A program made the translations under genes and the position numbers. The notes below the pieces were generated by a model, which was given only the letters and a program-made list of their open reading frames with translations, was not told where the DNA came from and did no database searches. Positions 43,126-50,946 of a stretch of DNA of 64,000 nt are shown here, in pieces (position 1 is the first letter of the stretch; each line of letters starts with the position of its first letter). This DNA comes from Neorhizobium galegae bv. orientalis str. HAMBI 540. GTDB lineage: Bacteria > Pseudomonadota > Alphaproteobacteria > Rhizobiales > Rhizobiaceae. Location: the NCBI RefSeq assembly GCF_000731315.1, contig NZ_HG938353.1, positions 868,001 to 932,000 on the forward strand, given 5' to 3'.

Positions 43126-43350
43126 TTAGTTCGGGCGATTTGCGCCTTCATAATAGTCGCCGCGGCCGATCGGAGCCTGGATCTGGTTGGCGGCCTGTTG
43201 ATCCTTCGCAATGCTGCCGGTCTGAACGTGGTCGACAGTAGCGGAGGCCTTGGAGGCGCCTTCATAATAGTCGCCTTCAGCAAGGGCGACGGAAGCGAAA
43301 GAAGCCGAAGCGATAAGAGCAGCGGCGAATGCGGATGTGATCTTGGTCAT
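43126..43350 (-). CDS. Small secreted YY-motif protein, array gene 1 (type B)
   Basis: A 74-residue protein at the head of the array. Signal peptide MTKITSAFAAALIASASFAS...ALA, mature start EGDYYEGASKASATVD, HVQTGSIAKDQQA in the middle and the tail RGDYYEGANRPN. Its upstream region (43351 onward) lacks the spacer element and instead carries palindromes at 43429-43438 and 43470-43488, so the main promoter of the array is probably there. Function unknown. Confidence 0.82.
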   Translation of the reverse strand: MTKITSAFAAALIASASFASVALAEGDYYEGASKASATVDHVQTGSIAKDQQAANQIQAPIGRGDYYEGANRPN

Positions 43351-43924
43351 TGTCTTTATCCTTGGAGTATGTTCGGTTCGGTCTTGGGGCGAACCAGAGT
43401 GAATTTCTGTTTGCGATGCTGATATCGGACCGATCGGTTCGATCCGAAAGCCCCACTTTTGACGACTGCTGTCAACGAAACGTTGACAACCAAAATCGGC
43501 TTTTAAAAATGCACGCTAAAAGTGCTAAGCAAGCTAATTTTTTTTGAAATTGCCGCAAATAAACCGATTAAGTTACGGTTTGGTAAGATAATTATCTATG
43601 TATATCAAGTGCATAGATAGGTCTGACAGAATTTGCAGCGCCTGCGTGTGTATTTTGGCAGAACAAGGCTTTTTTGAGACTTCTATGTGGCAAAAATTGC
43701 GTTCAAGGCCTATTCAAGCTTTTCACAAAACTGTGACATCCAAAAATCCACCGGACTTGGCGGTCAAATCCGATGCCGTTTCCGTGATCATGGTGCCTCT
43801 TGTTGGTGCGACGCAGCAAAAAAATCAGGCAGTCCTTGACGTCGCGAGACGAAAAATGGCCGCGGCCCTTGCCGGCGCGACCATCTCTGCACTTCTTATA
43901 TAAGGAATATGGGACGAGCCGACC
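43351..43924. other. AT-rich region upstream of the YY array
   Basis: About 570 bases, clearly more AT-rich than the genes around it. It should hold the array promoter (minus strand). A plus-strand frame from ATG 43685 to 43903 would encode 72 residues (starting MWQKLRSRPIQAFHK, ending GATISALLI) but has no convincing ribosome binding site, so I do not call it a gene. Confidence 0.5.
43470..43488. promoter_or_regulatory. Palindrome upstream of the YY array
   Basis: TGTCAACG-AAA-CGTTGACA, a perfect inverted repeat with 8-base arms, 120 bases before the gene 1 start codon. A smaller palindrome ACCGATCGGT is at 43429-43438. On the minus strand TTGACA within the right half could also act as a -35 element. 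Candidate operator. Confidence 0.5.
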
Positions 43925-44263
43925 TTAGAGGCGCGTCCAGGTCTGCGATTTGCAAAAGATCGCGAGGACACAGCCCTTCATCTTCAGCGAATTGCCGCTG
44001 ACCGAGCCTGAGCCGCTATAGGTCTTGTCGTCCGCAGGATCGGTGATCTCGCCGCTATATTCGCCGTCCTTGCCGGAGAGCTTGCCGATCTGCTTGCCGG
44101 AATGTTTGCCGGTCTTCAGCGTCACGCAATAGGCGGTGTCGCATTTGCCGATCGCTGCGGTCTCGCCGCTGGCGGTTTTCCAATTGCCTTCGATCGGCTC
44201 GGCGGCCTGGGCCCCAGCTGCGGCAAGTGTCAGCGCGGCAGCAAGCATCAGTCTGCGCATCAT
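43925..44263 (-). CDS. DUF2147-family exported protein
   Basis: A 112-residue protein with a signal peptide (MMRRLMLAAALTLAAAGAQA, cleaved before AEPIEG). The mature domain begins EGNWKTASGETAAIGKC and ends CVLAIFCKSQTWTRL, as in DUF2147 proteins, which form a small beta barrel of unknown function. Four cysteines in two close pairs suggest disulfides. Stands alone. Confidence 0.85.
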   Translation of the reverse strand: MMRRLMLAAALTLAAAGAQAAEPIEGNWKTASGETAAIGKCDTAYCVTLKTGKHSGKQIGKLSGKDGEYSGEITDPADDKTYSGSGSVSGNSLKMKGCVLAIFCKSQTWTRL

Positions 44264-44786
44264 GATTGTTTCCTCCTTTGCTTCCGCCGTCAGACCTTCT
44301 CAAGCGATAGACGGCGCGGTTTCCTCTAATTCGCACCCCTTTGCGCGAACCCGGTTCGAAATTTATCTTACCCGTACGTAAAGGTAAATATCGGATTGGC
44401 TTGGAAAACGGGGGATTTACAGCGTCGGGGAGGGCCAGGTTTTTCCACAGATCCCCGATGCGACCCGGATTCGTAGTTAGCGATCAGTTTAAATCGATTT
44501 CTAAATTTTTCGTAAAAATCTCCGCAAATTCCTTAAAATGCAAGGCATCCCATGTTTAACAAAAAGCCAAGTTTACCAAGCGTTTGTACTTTGTTTTCGT
44601 TGAATTAATCATGCTTTTTAGGCGTCTTTTGGAAGGTTGGGCGCATAGTGAAGTCATCAAACGAGCGGGAAAAACCGCCGGCCGGAAGGATCGAAACAGC
44701 CGCTTTAAGACGGTGATCCGGACGGAGCCCGAAAGGGCAAAAACAGGGCAGACGACGAACAACAGGCTTTAACAGGGATCAAACCG
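44264..44786. other. Long intergenic region between DUF2147 and Sel1-like genes
   Basis: About 520 bases, AT-rich, between divergent genes. TTACC...GGTAA with CGTACG in the centre lies at 44368-44387 and resembles the 22111-22130 site. A 62-codon frame at 44584-44772 is basic and has no recognisable features; I see no gene. Confidence 0.5.
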
Positions 44787-45053
44787 ATGGCACGCTTTGA
44801 AATGAACAATTCCGGAATGGCCACCATGGGTGGCGAAACCCGCGCCGACACTTTCTGCGAAATGGGTCTGATGTATGCGACCGGCCGTGGTTGCGACGTC
44901 GATCTCGTTTCCGCTCACAAATGGCTCAACATCGCCGCGATCAAGGGCTCCGACCGCGCCGCCGAACTGCGCGCCGACCTGGCCCAGACGATGAGCAAGA
45001 TGCAGCTGGCCGCAGCCCTTCGCGCCGCTCGCGAATGGATGACCATGCACTGA
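44787..45053 (+). CDS. Small Sel1-repeat protein
   Basis: An 88-residue soluble protein. The central part AFCEMGLMYATGRGCDVDL-like (exactly DTFCEMGLMYATGRGCDVDL) and VSAHKWLNIAAIKGSDRAAE form one Sel1-like helical repeat; the C-terminus LAAALRAAREWMTMH forms another helix. Sel1 proteins are scaffolds for protein contacts. Short single-repeat forms like this are common in rhizobia; the partner is unknown. Two hairpins follow before the convergent aminotransferase. Confidence 0.8.
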   Translation: MARFEMNNSGMATMGGETRADTFCEMGLMYATGRGCDVDLVSAHKWLNIAAIKGSDRAAELRADLAQTMSKMQLAAALRAAREWMTMH

Positions 45054-45194
45054 GCTCCTCGAGGGAGCGCTGTGGTCGAAGAATTTGACCGGCCCCGCAA
45101 GAGGGCCGGCGGGAGAACAATCCAAAAGACATCAACCCAAAAGGGGATCGGGAGAGGGCGGTCGGGTCTGGACGGGGACGACGCCTGAAATTGA

Positions 45195-45238
45195 GACCGC
45201 GACCGGCAGGAACAAGGCCGGCGCGGTCATTTTCTTTT
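45195..45238. terminator. Rho-independent terminator (Sel1-like gene; convergent aminotransferase)
   Basis: GACCGCG-A-CCGGC pairs with GCCGG-CGCGGTC (one bulged A) and is followed by ATTTTCTTTT on the plus strand. A second GC-rich stem CCGGCCC/GGGCCGG lies at 45089-45109 without a T-tract. Confidence 0.75.
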
Positions 45239-45241
45239 GGC

Positions 45242-46351
45242 CTATAGGCTTTTCAGCACCTTCGGCAGCGCTTCTTCAAGCAACGCCATGTCCGGCTCCG
45301 GTCCCGTGCTCACGCGGATGCAACGGTTGAGCGGTGCGACACCCGGCATGCGGATGAAAACGCCGTGCTCCATCAGCCCATCGACGATCGAGCGCGCATA
45401 GGCGCCGTCGCGGCCGCAGTCGATCGCCACGAAATTGGTGGCAGACGCCAGCGGCTTCAGACCGTTGGTTTCAGCGATTGCGGCTATCCGTTCGCGCGAG
45501 GCCTTGATCTGCCCAATCACCTGGGAGAGGTAGGCTTGGTCTTTCAGCGCCGCGAGCGCCGAGGCGACGCCGATCCGGTTCATGCCGAAATGATTGCGGA
45601 TCTTGTCGAAGGCCTCCGCCGTGCCGGGCGTCGAGATCGCATAACCCACCCGCGAGCCGGCCATGCCGTAGGCCTTCGAGAAGGTTCGAGTGCGGATGAT
45701 GTTCGGCCGGTCGATCAGGGCGGCGATATCGGGCGTCGCGCCGGCTGGGCCTGTCTCGCAATAGGCCTCGTCGAGAATCATCAGGCAGGTTTCCGGCAGC
45801 GCCTTGGCAAACGCGACGATGCTGTCGGCATCCCACCAGCTTCCCATCGGATTGTCGGGATTGGCGAAATAGACGAGCGGCGCGTTTTCGCGGCGAACGG
45901 CTTCCATCAGCCCGTCGAGATGCTCGCGGTCGTCGACATAAGGCACCGTTACCAGCCGGCCGCCGTGGCCTGCCACATGGAAGTTAAAGGTCGGATAGGC
46001 ACCGAAGGAGGTGACGACCGGCATGCCCGGCTCGATCACCATCCGGACGATCAGCCCGAGCAGGCTGTCTATGCCTTCGCCGACGGCAATATTGTTGACC
46101 TGACAGCCCAGATGCGCCGCAAGCGCCTGCTTGAGCTCGAAATTTTCCGGATCCGCATATTTCCAGGTGCCTGCCGCCGCCGCGCCGATCGCCTCGATGA
46201 CGGAAGGCGCCGGTCCGAAACCGTTTTCATTGGCGCCGATGCGGGCCTTGACCATGAGACCGCGATTGCGCTCGATGGCTTCGGGGCCGACGAAGGGGAC
46301 GCTGGCGGGAAGGGCGCTGATCAGCGGTGTGAAGCGCGAGAATGCAGGCAT
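45242..46351 (-). CDS. Class I/II aminotransferase, histidinol-phosphate aminotransferase-like
   Basis: A 369-residue PLP enzyme. ARIGANENGFGPAPSVIEA at the N-terminus, YFANPDNPMGSW, LMILDEAYCE and the PLP lysine in TRTFSKAYGMAGSRVGYA match HisC-type enzymes, and IRVSTGPEPDM fits the C-terminal phosphate-binding Arg region. Since rhizobia carry several HisC-like genes, this may be a paralogue for aromatic amino acids. Start at ATG 46351 (MPAFSRF). The LysR gene upstream on the same strand is 46 bases away. Confidence 0.82.
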   Translation of the reverse strand: MPAFSRFTPLISALPASVPFVGPEAIERNRGLMVKARIGANENGFGPAPSVIEAIGAAAAGTWKYADPENFELKQALAAHLGCQVNNIAVGEGIDSLLGLIVRMVIEPGMPVVTSFGAYPTFNFHVAGHGGRLVTVPYVDDREHLDGLMEAVRRENAPLVYFANPDNPMGSWWDADSIVAFAKALPETCLMILDEAYCETGPAGATPDIAALIDRPNIIRTRTFSKAYGMAGSRVGYAISTPGTAEAFDKIRNHFGMNRIGVASALAALKDQAYLSQVIGQIKASRERIAAIAETNGLKPLASATNFVAIDCGRDGAYARSIVDGLMEHGVFIRMPGVAPLNRCIRVSTGPEPDMALLEEALPKVLKSL

Positions 46352-46397
46352 GGACTTCAGTTCCGGTTCTCTAAAACCGGCACACAATAAGATCGAT

Positions 46398-47291
46398 TCA
46401 TCGGTAAGCAAGTCTGCTTGCTGCCGATTGCGCCCTCTCGCCGCTGAATCTTCTCTCTTGCCGTTTGAAAAGCGCTCCGAGGCCTTCGATCACCTGGCGC
46501 ACCTCCGGCCGGTGCCGGTCGTCGTCATTGGCGACGATCCACATCGTATAGGTGAGTTCTTCGATGATGCCGCCCTCGCGCACCAGGCTAGGGAGCGAAT
46601 CGCCGATGAAGCACGGCAGCACGCCGCGCCCGTTGCCGCCGGCAATCAGCCGCAGCAGCAGTTCCGGCGAATTGGTCCAGGTGCGGATATCCGCTTCGTG
46701 ATGCTGAAACACCCATTTGTCGGCTGGCGAATGGGAGCTTTCGGTGCCGATCGAAACCCAAGGCGTGGTCTCGTCTTCGGCAAGGCTATGCGCTCTATAT
46801 ATACAGTGTGCGACAGTGACCGAGCGGCGGATAGCCACATTGCCGGATTCAGGCCTTCGGCCGAGGATCCCGACATCCGCCTCGCGATAGGTGAAATCGA
46901 GCCCCTTGTGCAGCGATTTGCAGCAGAGCCGGAACCGGTCCTCCTTGCCCCTGATCTCGGACGTATGATCGCTGACGAAGCCGGAAAGCCAGGCGTCGGC
47001 GCCGATCGAAACGATCGGCAGCGCGAAGGCCTGCGCCTTCCAGTCGGCGATGCTGTCGGCCGTCTTCTGCATGGCACGGACATGTTCGAGCAGCGTCTCG
47101 CCGTCCGGAGCCAGCCGATAGCCCTGCTGGCTGCGCACGAAAAGGGTCCGGCCTGTCGTCCGTTCGAGCGCCAGCATCCGCCGGCCGACCGTCGGCGCGC
47201 TGAGGCCCGTGCGGGCGGCGGCGCCACTCAAGGCACCTTCGCTCGCCACATGCAGGAACAGTTTGAGATCATCCCAGCCCGCGTCTGTCAT
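46398..47291 (-). CDS. LysR-family transcriptional regulator
   Basis: A 297-residue regulator. The N-terminal helix-turn-helix is FLHVASEGALSGAAARTGLS then APTVGRRMLALERTTGRTLF, in the LysR style. The C-terminal effector domain is less conserved. Start at ATG 47291 with AAGGTG seven bases before it. It precedes the HisC-like gene on the same strand, so the two may be co-transcribed; the target is unknown. Confidence 0.84.
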   Translation of the reverse strand: MTDAGWDDLKLFLHVASEGALSGAAARTGLSAPTVGRRMLALERTTGRTLFVRSQQGYRLAPDGETLLEHVRAMQKTADSIADWKAQAFALPIVSIGADAWLSGFVSDHTSEIRGKEDRFRLCCKSLHKGLDFTYREADVGILGRRPESGNVAIRRSVTVAHCIYRAHSLAEDETTPWVSIGTESSHSPADKWVFQHHEADIRTWTNSPELLLRLIAGGNGRGVLPCFIGDSLPSLVREGGIIEELTYTMWIVANDDDRHRPEVRQVIEGLGALFKRQERRFSGERAQSAASRLAYR

Positions 47292-47635
47292 GCGAGACAC
47301 CTTATTGTTTCACTGGTGATCGTCCCATCGTTCATGGATGAAAAACGGCGTTCGCCGGCGCGTCTACAAGCCGCGCCGCAAACCACTAGCTCGATGGCAT
47401 CACATCATAGATGGAGTGACTGCCATGTTTCTCAACCGGGTGAGGTTTTGGAAACAACTGAACAAGGAGAAGAGCGGGCGCTGCCGGAACGGGCTGGGGG
47501 ATCCGCTCGCCGACCCTCTGGAGGGCGCCGAATGGCGCGGGCTGTTATGGGCGGTGCCGCTTTTGTCGCGGCTGACGAACGGCAACCACAAGCGGCGAGA
47601 GAGGAGGGCCCTCCGGCCGCGAGACTATCAGCCGG
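47292..47635. other. Intergenic stretch between LysR and PilZ genes
   Basis: About 340 bases. A plus-strand frame from ATG 47425 (preceded by GGAG) codes for a basic 92-residue peptide but runs 68 bases into the PilZ gene from the other strand and has no recognisable feature. I leave it uncalled. Confidence 0.4.
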
Positions 47636-47989
47636 TCAGTGGCTGGTCTCGAAGTTCAGCCGGATCACGTGATGCAGAAATTCGGCATCGATCAGCATGT
47701 TGAAGCCGACGGTGACCTTCTCTTCCTCGCGGCGGATCACCGTGCAGCCGATGTCGTCATGGATGCCGAGGATTTCGAGGAAGAAATTGTTGGGCACCGG
47801 CAGGTGTGGGCTGACCTCGAGTTCCGCGCCGTGAAGCGAGATGCTGCGGATCAGGCAGCGGAAACTCGTCTTGGTGCTGAGGTGATGCCCGACGAAGATG
47901 ATCTTGCCCGGCCGATCGATCGAGAACTTTTCGAAGGCGTGCTCGCGTGAGCCGTTTGTTTTTGTGTCTTGGTCCATGTTCAAGGGCAT
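47636..47989 (-). CDS. PilZ-domain protein
   Basis: A 117-residue protein from ATG 47989, which has AGGAGGG before it. The core SIDRPGKIIFVGHHLSTKTS, CLIRSISLHGAELEVSPHLP and VGFNMLI match a PilZ beta-barrel; the RxxxR part of the cyclic-di-GMP site is degenerate (a single Arg in DRPGK) while the (D/N)xSxxG part appears as SISLHGAEL. Binding of cyclic-di-GMP is therefore uncertain. Stand-alone PilZ proteins of this type are numerous in rhizobia. Confidence 0.75.
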   Translation of the reverse strand: MPLNMDQDTKTNGSREHAFEKFSIDRPGKIIFVGHHLSTKTSFRCLIRSISLHGAELEVSPHLPVPNNFFLEILGIHDDIGCTVIRREEEKVTVGFNMLIDAEFLHHVIRLNFETSH

Positions 47990-48270
47990 GACACCCTCCT
48001 GTTGCGCTCCTAGGATGTGACTATATTCCTCGTCCGCTGACACATTCTGAAACGGAATGGTAAAATGCGACGGATAACGGGAATATCGCCAAAAAATCCG
48101 GCATTTAAGTGCAGCAGAGGCGGTTTTTCCTTTCCGTGTGGGACAGCTGCGAACTCAAAGCCCGTAATCGACCATGTCGCGTTGTTGACGGGCCGGTGTC
48201 GCGGGGATACCCCTTGCGATCGGATGAGTGGTGCTATCAACGAAACCATGATCGGCGTGGGGAGTGAGAC

Positions 48271-49500
48271 GTGACGGGCAGGTTGGTGATAATTGGCGCG
48301 GGCCAGGCGGGTTTCGCGCTCGCTGCAAAACTCCGGGCCCTGAAGGATGCGCGGCCGATTACGATCATCGGTTCGGAAAACGTGATCCCCTACCAGCGCC
48401 CACCGCTCTCCAAGAAATATCTGCTCGGTGAGATGGAATTCGAGCGGCTGACCTTCCGGCCTGAAAGCTGGTTTGCCGAGAATGCCGTCGAGCTTCTGCT
48501 CTCGACCTATGTCGAGGAAATCGACCGCAAGGCAAAGTCCGTCCGCATGCAGGATGGCGCGGTCATCGAATACGACACCCTGGCGCTCGCTACCGGCTCG
48601 ACGCCGCGCACGCTGCCGGCAAGTGTCGGCGGCGATCTCGACGGCGTCTTCACCGTTCGCGACAAGCGTGATGCCGACCTGCTCGTAGGCGAAATGAAGC
48701 CGGGCCGCCGACTCCTTATTATAGGCGGCGGTTATATCGGCCTCGAAGCCGCTGCCGTCGCCCGCCATCTCGGCCTCGAAGTGGCGCTGATTGAAATGGC
48801 CGACCGCATCCTGCAGCGCGTCGCCGCAAAAGAGACCGCCGACGTGATGCGCACCATTCACGACAGCCACGGCGTGGTCATCCGCGAAAAGACCGGCCTG
48901 CATCGGCTGATCGGTGGAGGCGGTCCGGAAGGGAATCACGTGCGCGCCGCCGAGCTTTCCGACGGCAGCACGATCGAGGTCGATTTCGTCATCGTCGGCA
49001 TCGGCGTCAAGCCGAACGACGAACTGGCGCAGGAATGCGGCCTCGAAGTCGGCAATGGCGTCATCGTCGACGAATTCGCCCGCACCTCCGATCCGTCGAT
49101 CTTCGCCATGGGCGACTGCGCCATGCTGCCCTGGAAGGGCGAGCGCATCCGTCTCGAATCGGTACAGAACGCCGTCGACCAGGCGGAAGCCGCCGCAGCG
49201 ATCCTTGCCGGCGGCTCCGCGCCCTACGACGCAAAGCCCTGGTTCTGGTCCGATCAATACGACGTCAAGCTGCAGATCGCCGGTTTCAACCTCGGTTACG
49301 ACGAGACGCTGGTGCGCAAGGGCGCCCGCGAGGGCAGCCTGTCGATCTGGTATTTCCGTGAGGGGCGGTTCATCGCCGTCGATGCGATCAACGATGCCAA
49401 GGCTTATGTGAGCGGCAAGAAGCTGCTCGACGCCGGCATCGAACCGAGCCGCGCCATCCTCGCCGATCCCGCTGCCGACCTGAAACAGCTCCTCGCCTGA
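48271..49500 (+). CDS. FAD/NAD(P)H-dependent ferredoxin reductase-type flavoprotein
   Basis: A 409-residue protein starting at GTG 48271 with GGGGAG upstream. FAD motif LVIIGAGQAGFALAAKL, the family block YQRPPLSKKYLLGEM, NADH motif LLIIGGGYIGLEAAAVA and FAD-closing ADDV-type box SIFAMGDCAMLPW are in order, as in putidaredoxin/rubredoxin reductases that serve cytochrome P450 or Rieske oxygenases. No ferredoxin or oxygenase gene is adjacent. The aldolase gene follows 11 bases on, so the two form an operon. Confidence 0.9.
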   Translation: MTGRLVIIGAGQAGFALAAKLRALKDARPITIIGSENVIPYQRPPLSKKYLLGEMEFERLTFRPESWFAENAVELLLSTYVEEIDRKAKSVRMQDGAVIEYDTLALATGSTPRTLPASVGGDLDGVFTVRDKRDADLLVGEMKPGRRLLIIGGGYIGLEAAAVARHLGLEVALIEMADRILQRVAAKETADVMRTIHDSHGVVIREKTGLHRLIGGGGPEGNHVRAAELSDGSTIEVDFVIVGIGVKPNDELAQECGLEVGNGVIVDEFARTSDPSIFAMGDCAMLPWKGERIRLESVQNAVDQAEAAAAILAGGSAPYDAKPWFWSDQYDVKLQIAGFNLGYDETLVRKGAREGSLSIWYFREGRFIAVDAINDAKAYVSGKKLLDAGIEPSRAILADPAADLKQLLA

Positions 49501-49511
49501 AGGGAAATGCC

Positions 49512-50312
49512 ATGCCGTCTCCGAAGAATCACTTCAAGGCGGCGTTGAAGGCCCGCCTGCCGCAGATCGGCCTCTGGCTGAACATGGGGGAGGCGCTGAC
49601 CGCCGAGATCGCCGGCCATGCAGGTTTCGACTGGCTGGTGATCGACGGCGAACACGGGCCGAACGACCTGCGCAGCATTCTGGCGCAATTACAGGCGCTT
49701 GCCACCTCGCCCTCGGAAGTGGTCGTGCGGCCGCCGATCGGCGAGACCTGGGTCATCAAGCAGATGCTCGACATCGGCGCCCGTACGCTTTTGGTGCCGA
49801 TGGTCGATTCGGCGGAGCAGGCGAGGGAACTCGTCCGCGCCGTGCATTATCCGCCACGCGGCGTGCGCGGCGTCGGTGCCGCCGTTGCCCGCGCCTCCGC
49901 CTTCAACTCCATTCCCGATTATGCCGAGACGGCCGCCGACGAAATCTGCCTGATCGTCCAGGCCGAAACCATGGCCGCGATCCGCGACCTGGAGAACATT
50001 GCAGCCGTAGATGGCGTCGACGGCGTGTTCATCGGCCCGGCCGACCTTTCGGCCGACATGGGTTATCTCGGCCGCATGGAGGCGCCGGAGGTCCAGGAAG
50101 TGATCGAGAAGGCGATCGGCACGATCGTGAAGTCCGGCAAGGCGGCCGGCATCCTCACCTTCAGCGAATCCCTGAACCGCCATTATCTCGATCTCGGCGC
50201 GAGCTTCGTGGCGGTTGGCGCCGACGTCACCGAGTTTTCCGGCGCGTTGCGATCGCTTGCGGGCCGCTACGGTCGCGGTGGCGGGATCGGCAAGCAGCGT
50301 TCGGGCTACTGA
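49512..50312 (+). CDS. HpcH/HpaI-family aldolase (2-oxo acid aldolase)
   Basis: A 266-residue TIM-barrel class II aldolase. IGLWLNMGEALTAEIAGHAG, FDWLVIDGEHGPND (His and Glu metal/base residues), VVRPPIGETWVIKQMLDIGA, CLIVQAETMAAI (metal Glu) and DGVFIGPADLSADMG (metal Asp) follow the HpaI pattern. It cleaves 4-hydroxy-2-oxo acids to pyruvate and an aldehyde; the true substrate is not clear. Operon with the flavoprotein gene upstream. Confidence 0.9.
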   Translation: MPSPKNHFKAALKARLPQIGLWLNMGEALTAEIAGHAGFDWLVIDGEHGPNDLRSILAQLQALATSPSEVVVRPPIGETWVIKQMLDIGARTLLVPMVDSAEQARELVRAVHYPPRGVRGVGAAVARASAFNSIPDYAETAADEICLIVQAETMAAIRDLENIAAVDGVDGVFIGPADLSADMGYLGRMEAPEVQEVIEKAIGTIVKSGKAAGILTFSESLNRHYLDLGASFVAVGADVTEFSGALRSLAGRYGRGGGIGKQRSGY

Positions 50313-50438
50313 GAATCACCGAAGTGGCAAGAATGGAATCACTTGTTGCGATTCGTGTGTCGTGACCGGTGGGAATCGCATGACATTTCCATAAAAGACC
50401 TTGCCATCGATATCGTTTCCCAATAATCAGGCCCGACC

Positions 50439-50528
50439 GGAGAGGTGGCCGAGTGGTCGAAGGCGCTCCCCTGCTAAGGGAGTATACCCGAGAGGGTATC
50501 GTGGGTTCGAATCCCATCTTCTCCGCCA
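50439..50528 (+). tRNA. tRNA-Ser (anticodon GCU)
   Basis: A 90-base class II tRNA with an encoded CCA end. Acceptor stem GGAGAGG pairs with CTTCTCC (one G-U), D-arm GGCCGAGTGGTCGAAGGC, anticodon loop CCTGCTAAG with GCT, a long variable arm (TATACCCGAGAGGGTATC) and TpsiC arm GGGTTCGAATCCC. Identity Ser follows from anticodon and long variable arm. Confidence 0.97.
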
Positions 50529-50946
50529 TTCCAGGCTCGAAACGCCCGCCCAATTCTGAATCCCAATGCCGTTCTGATCGACCTTTGCCAGCTGCTCGCA
50601 CGGCCGTGCACCCGCGCCACCTGACGGGCGAGGTGATTCCCTTCCGAGGCTTCTCCGCGGCGCTAAGTGGCTGCCGGATAAGCCCTTTCTTAACAAAACG
50701 TAAAATACCACCTAAGGCAGTCCCCGGCTTTGTGTCCTTTCGGCAACAGACTTCTGGGAAGCGGGTACCGGAATGGCGTCCGGTTGAAGTTCCAGATTGC
50801 ATGACCCTCCCCGTCTTGTATTTTCAAATCCGGAAGCGAGGCGGTGGATCGTCCTTCTTCTAGCAATCGACGGGGATGGGGCAGGGAACGCTGTCCTTCA
50901 GCCAAAAGAACCCAGACCCATACGAAACTTTGACTGGAGGTCAAAA
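50529..50946. other. Region between tRNA-Ser and the first porin
   Basis: About 420 bases. It should contain the porin promoter and a leader; the stretch just before the porin has GACTGGAGGTC, which is also found before the second porin. No gene is supported. Confidence 0.5.

Noticed and set aside
40624..43350. Regular repeat spacing in the YY region as a CRISPR-like array
   Set aside because: Repeats are coding genes with signal peptides plus spacers of 85-106 bases; there are no short identical repeats with unique spacers and no cas genes.
41374..43350. YY genes as bacteriocin or RiPP precursors
   Set aside because: They carry Sec-type signal peptides, lack cysteines and a double-Gly leader, and no maturation or immunity gene is nearby.
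43685..43903. 72-codon plus-strand frame upstream of the YY array
   Set aside because: No good ribosome binding site and an AT-rich, promoter-like setting; kept only as a note.
44584..44772. 62-codon plus-strand frame before the Sel1-like gene
   Set aside because: Basic, featureless, and the start lacks a ribosome binding site.
47425..47703. 92-codon plus-strand frame between the LysR and PilZ genes
   Set aside because: Has GGAG before the ATG but overlaps the PilZ gene in antisense and has no known feature.
48010..49257. 415-codon minus-strand frame opposite the flavoprotein gene
   Set aside because: Antisense to a gene with FAD and NAD motifs.
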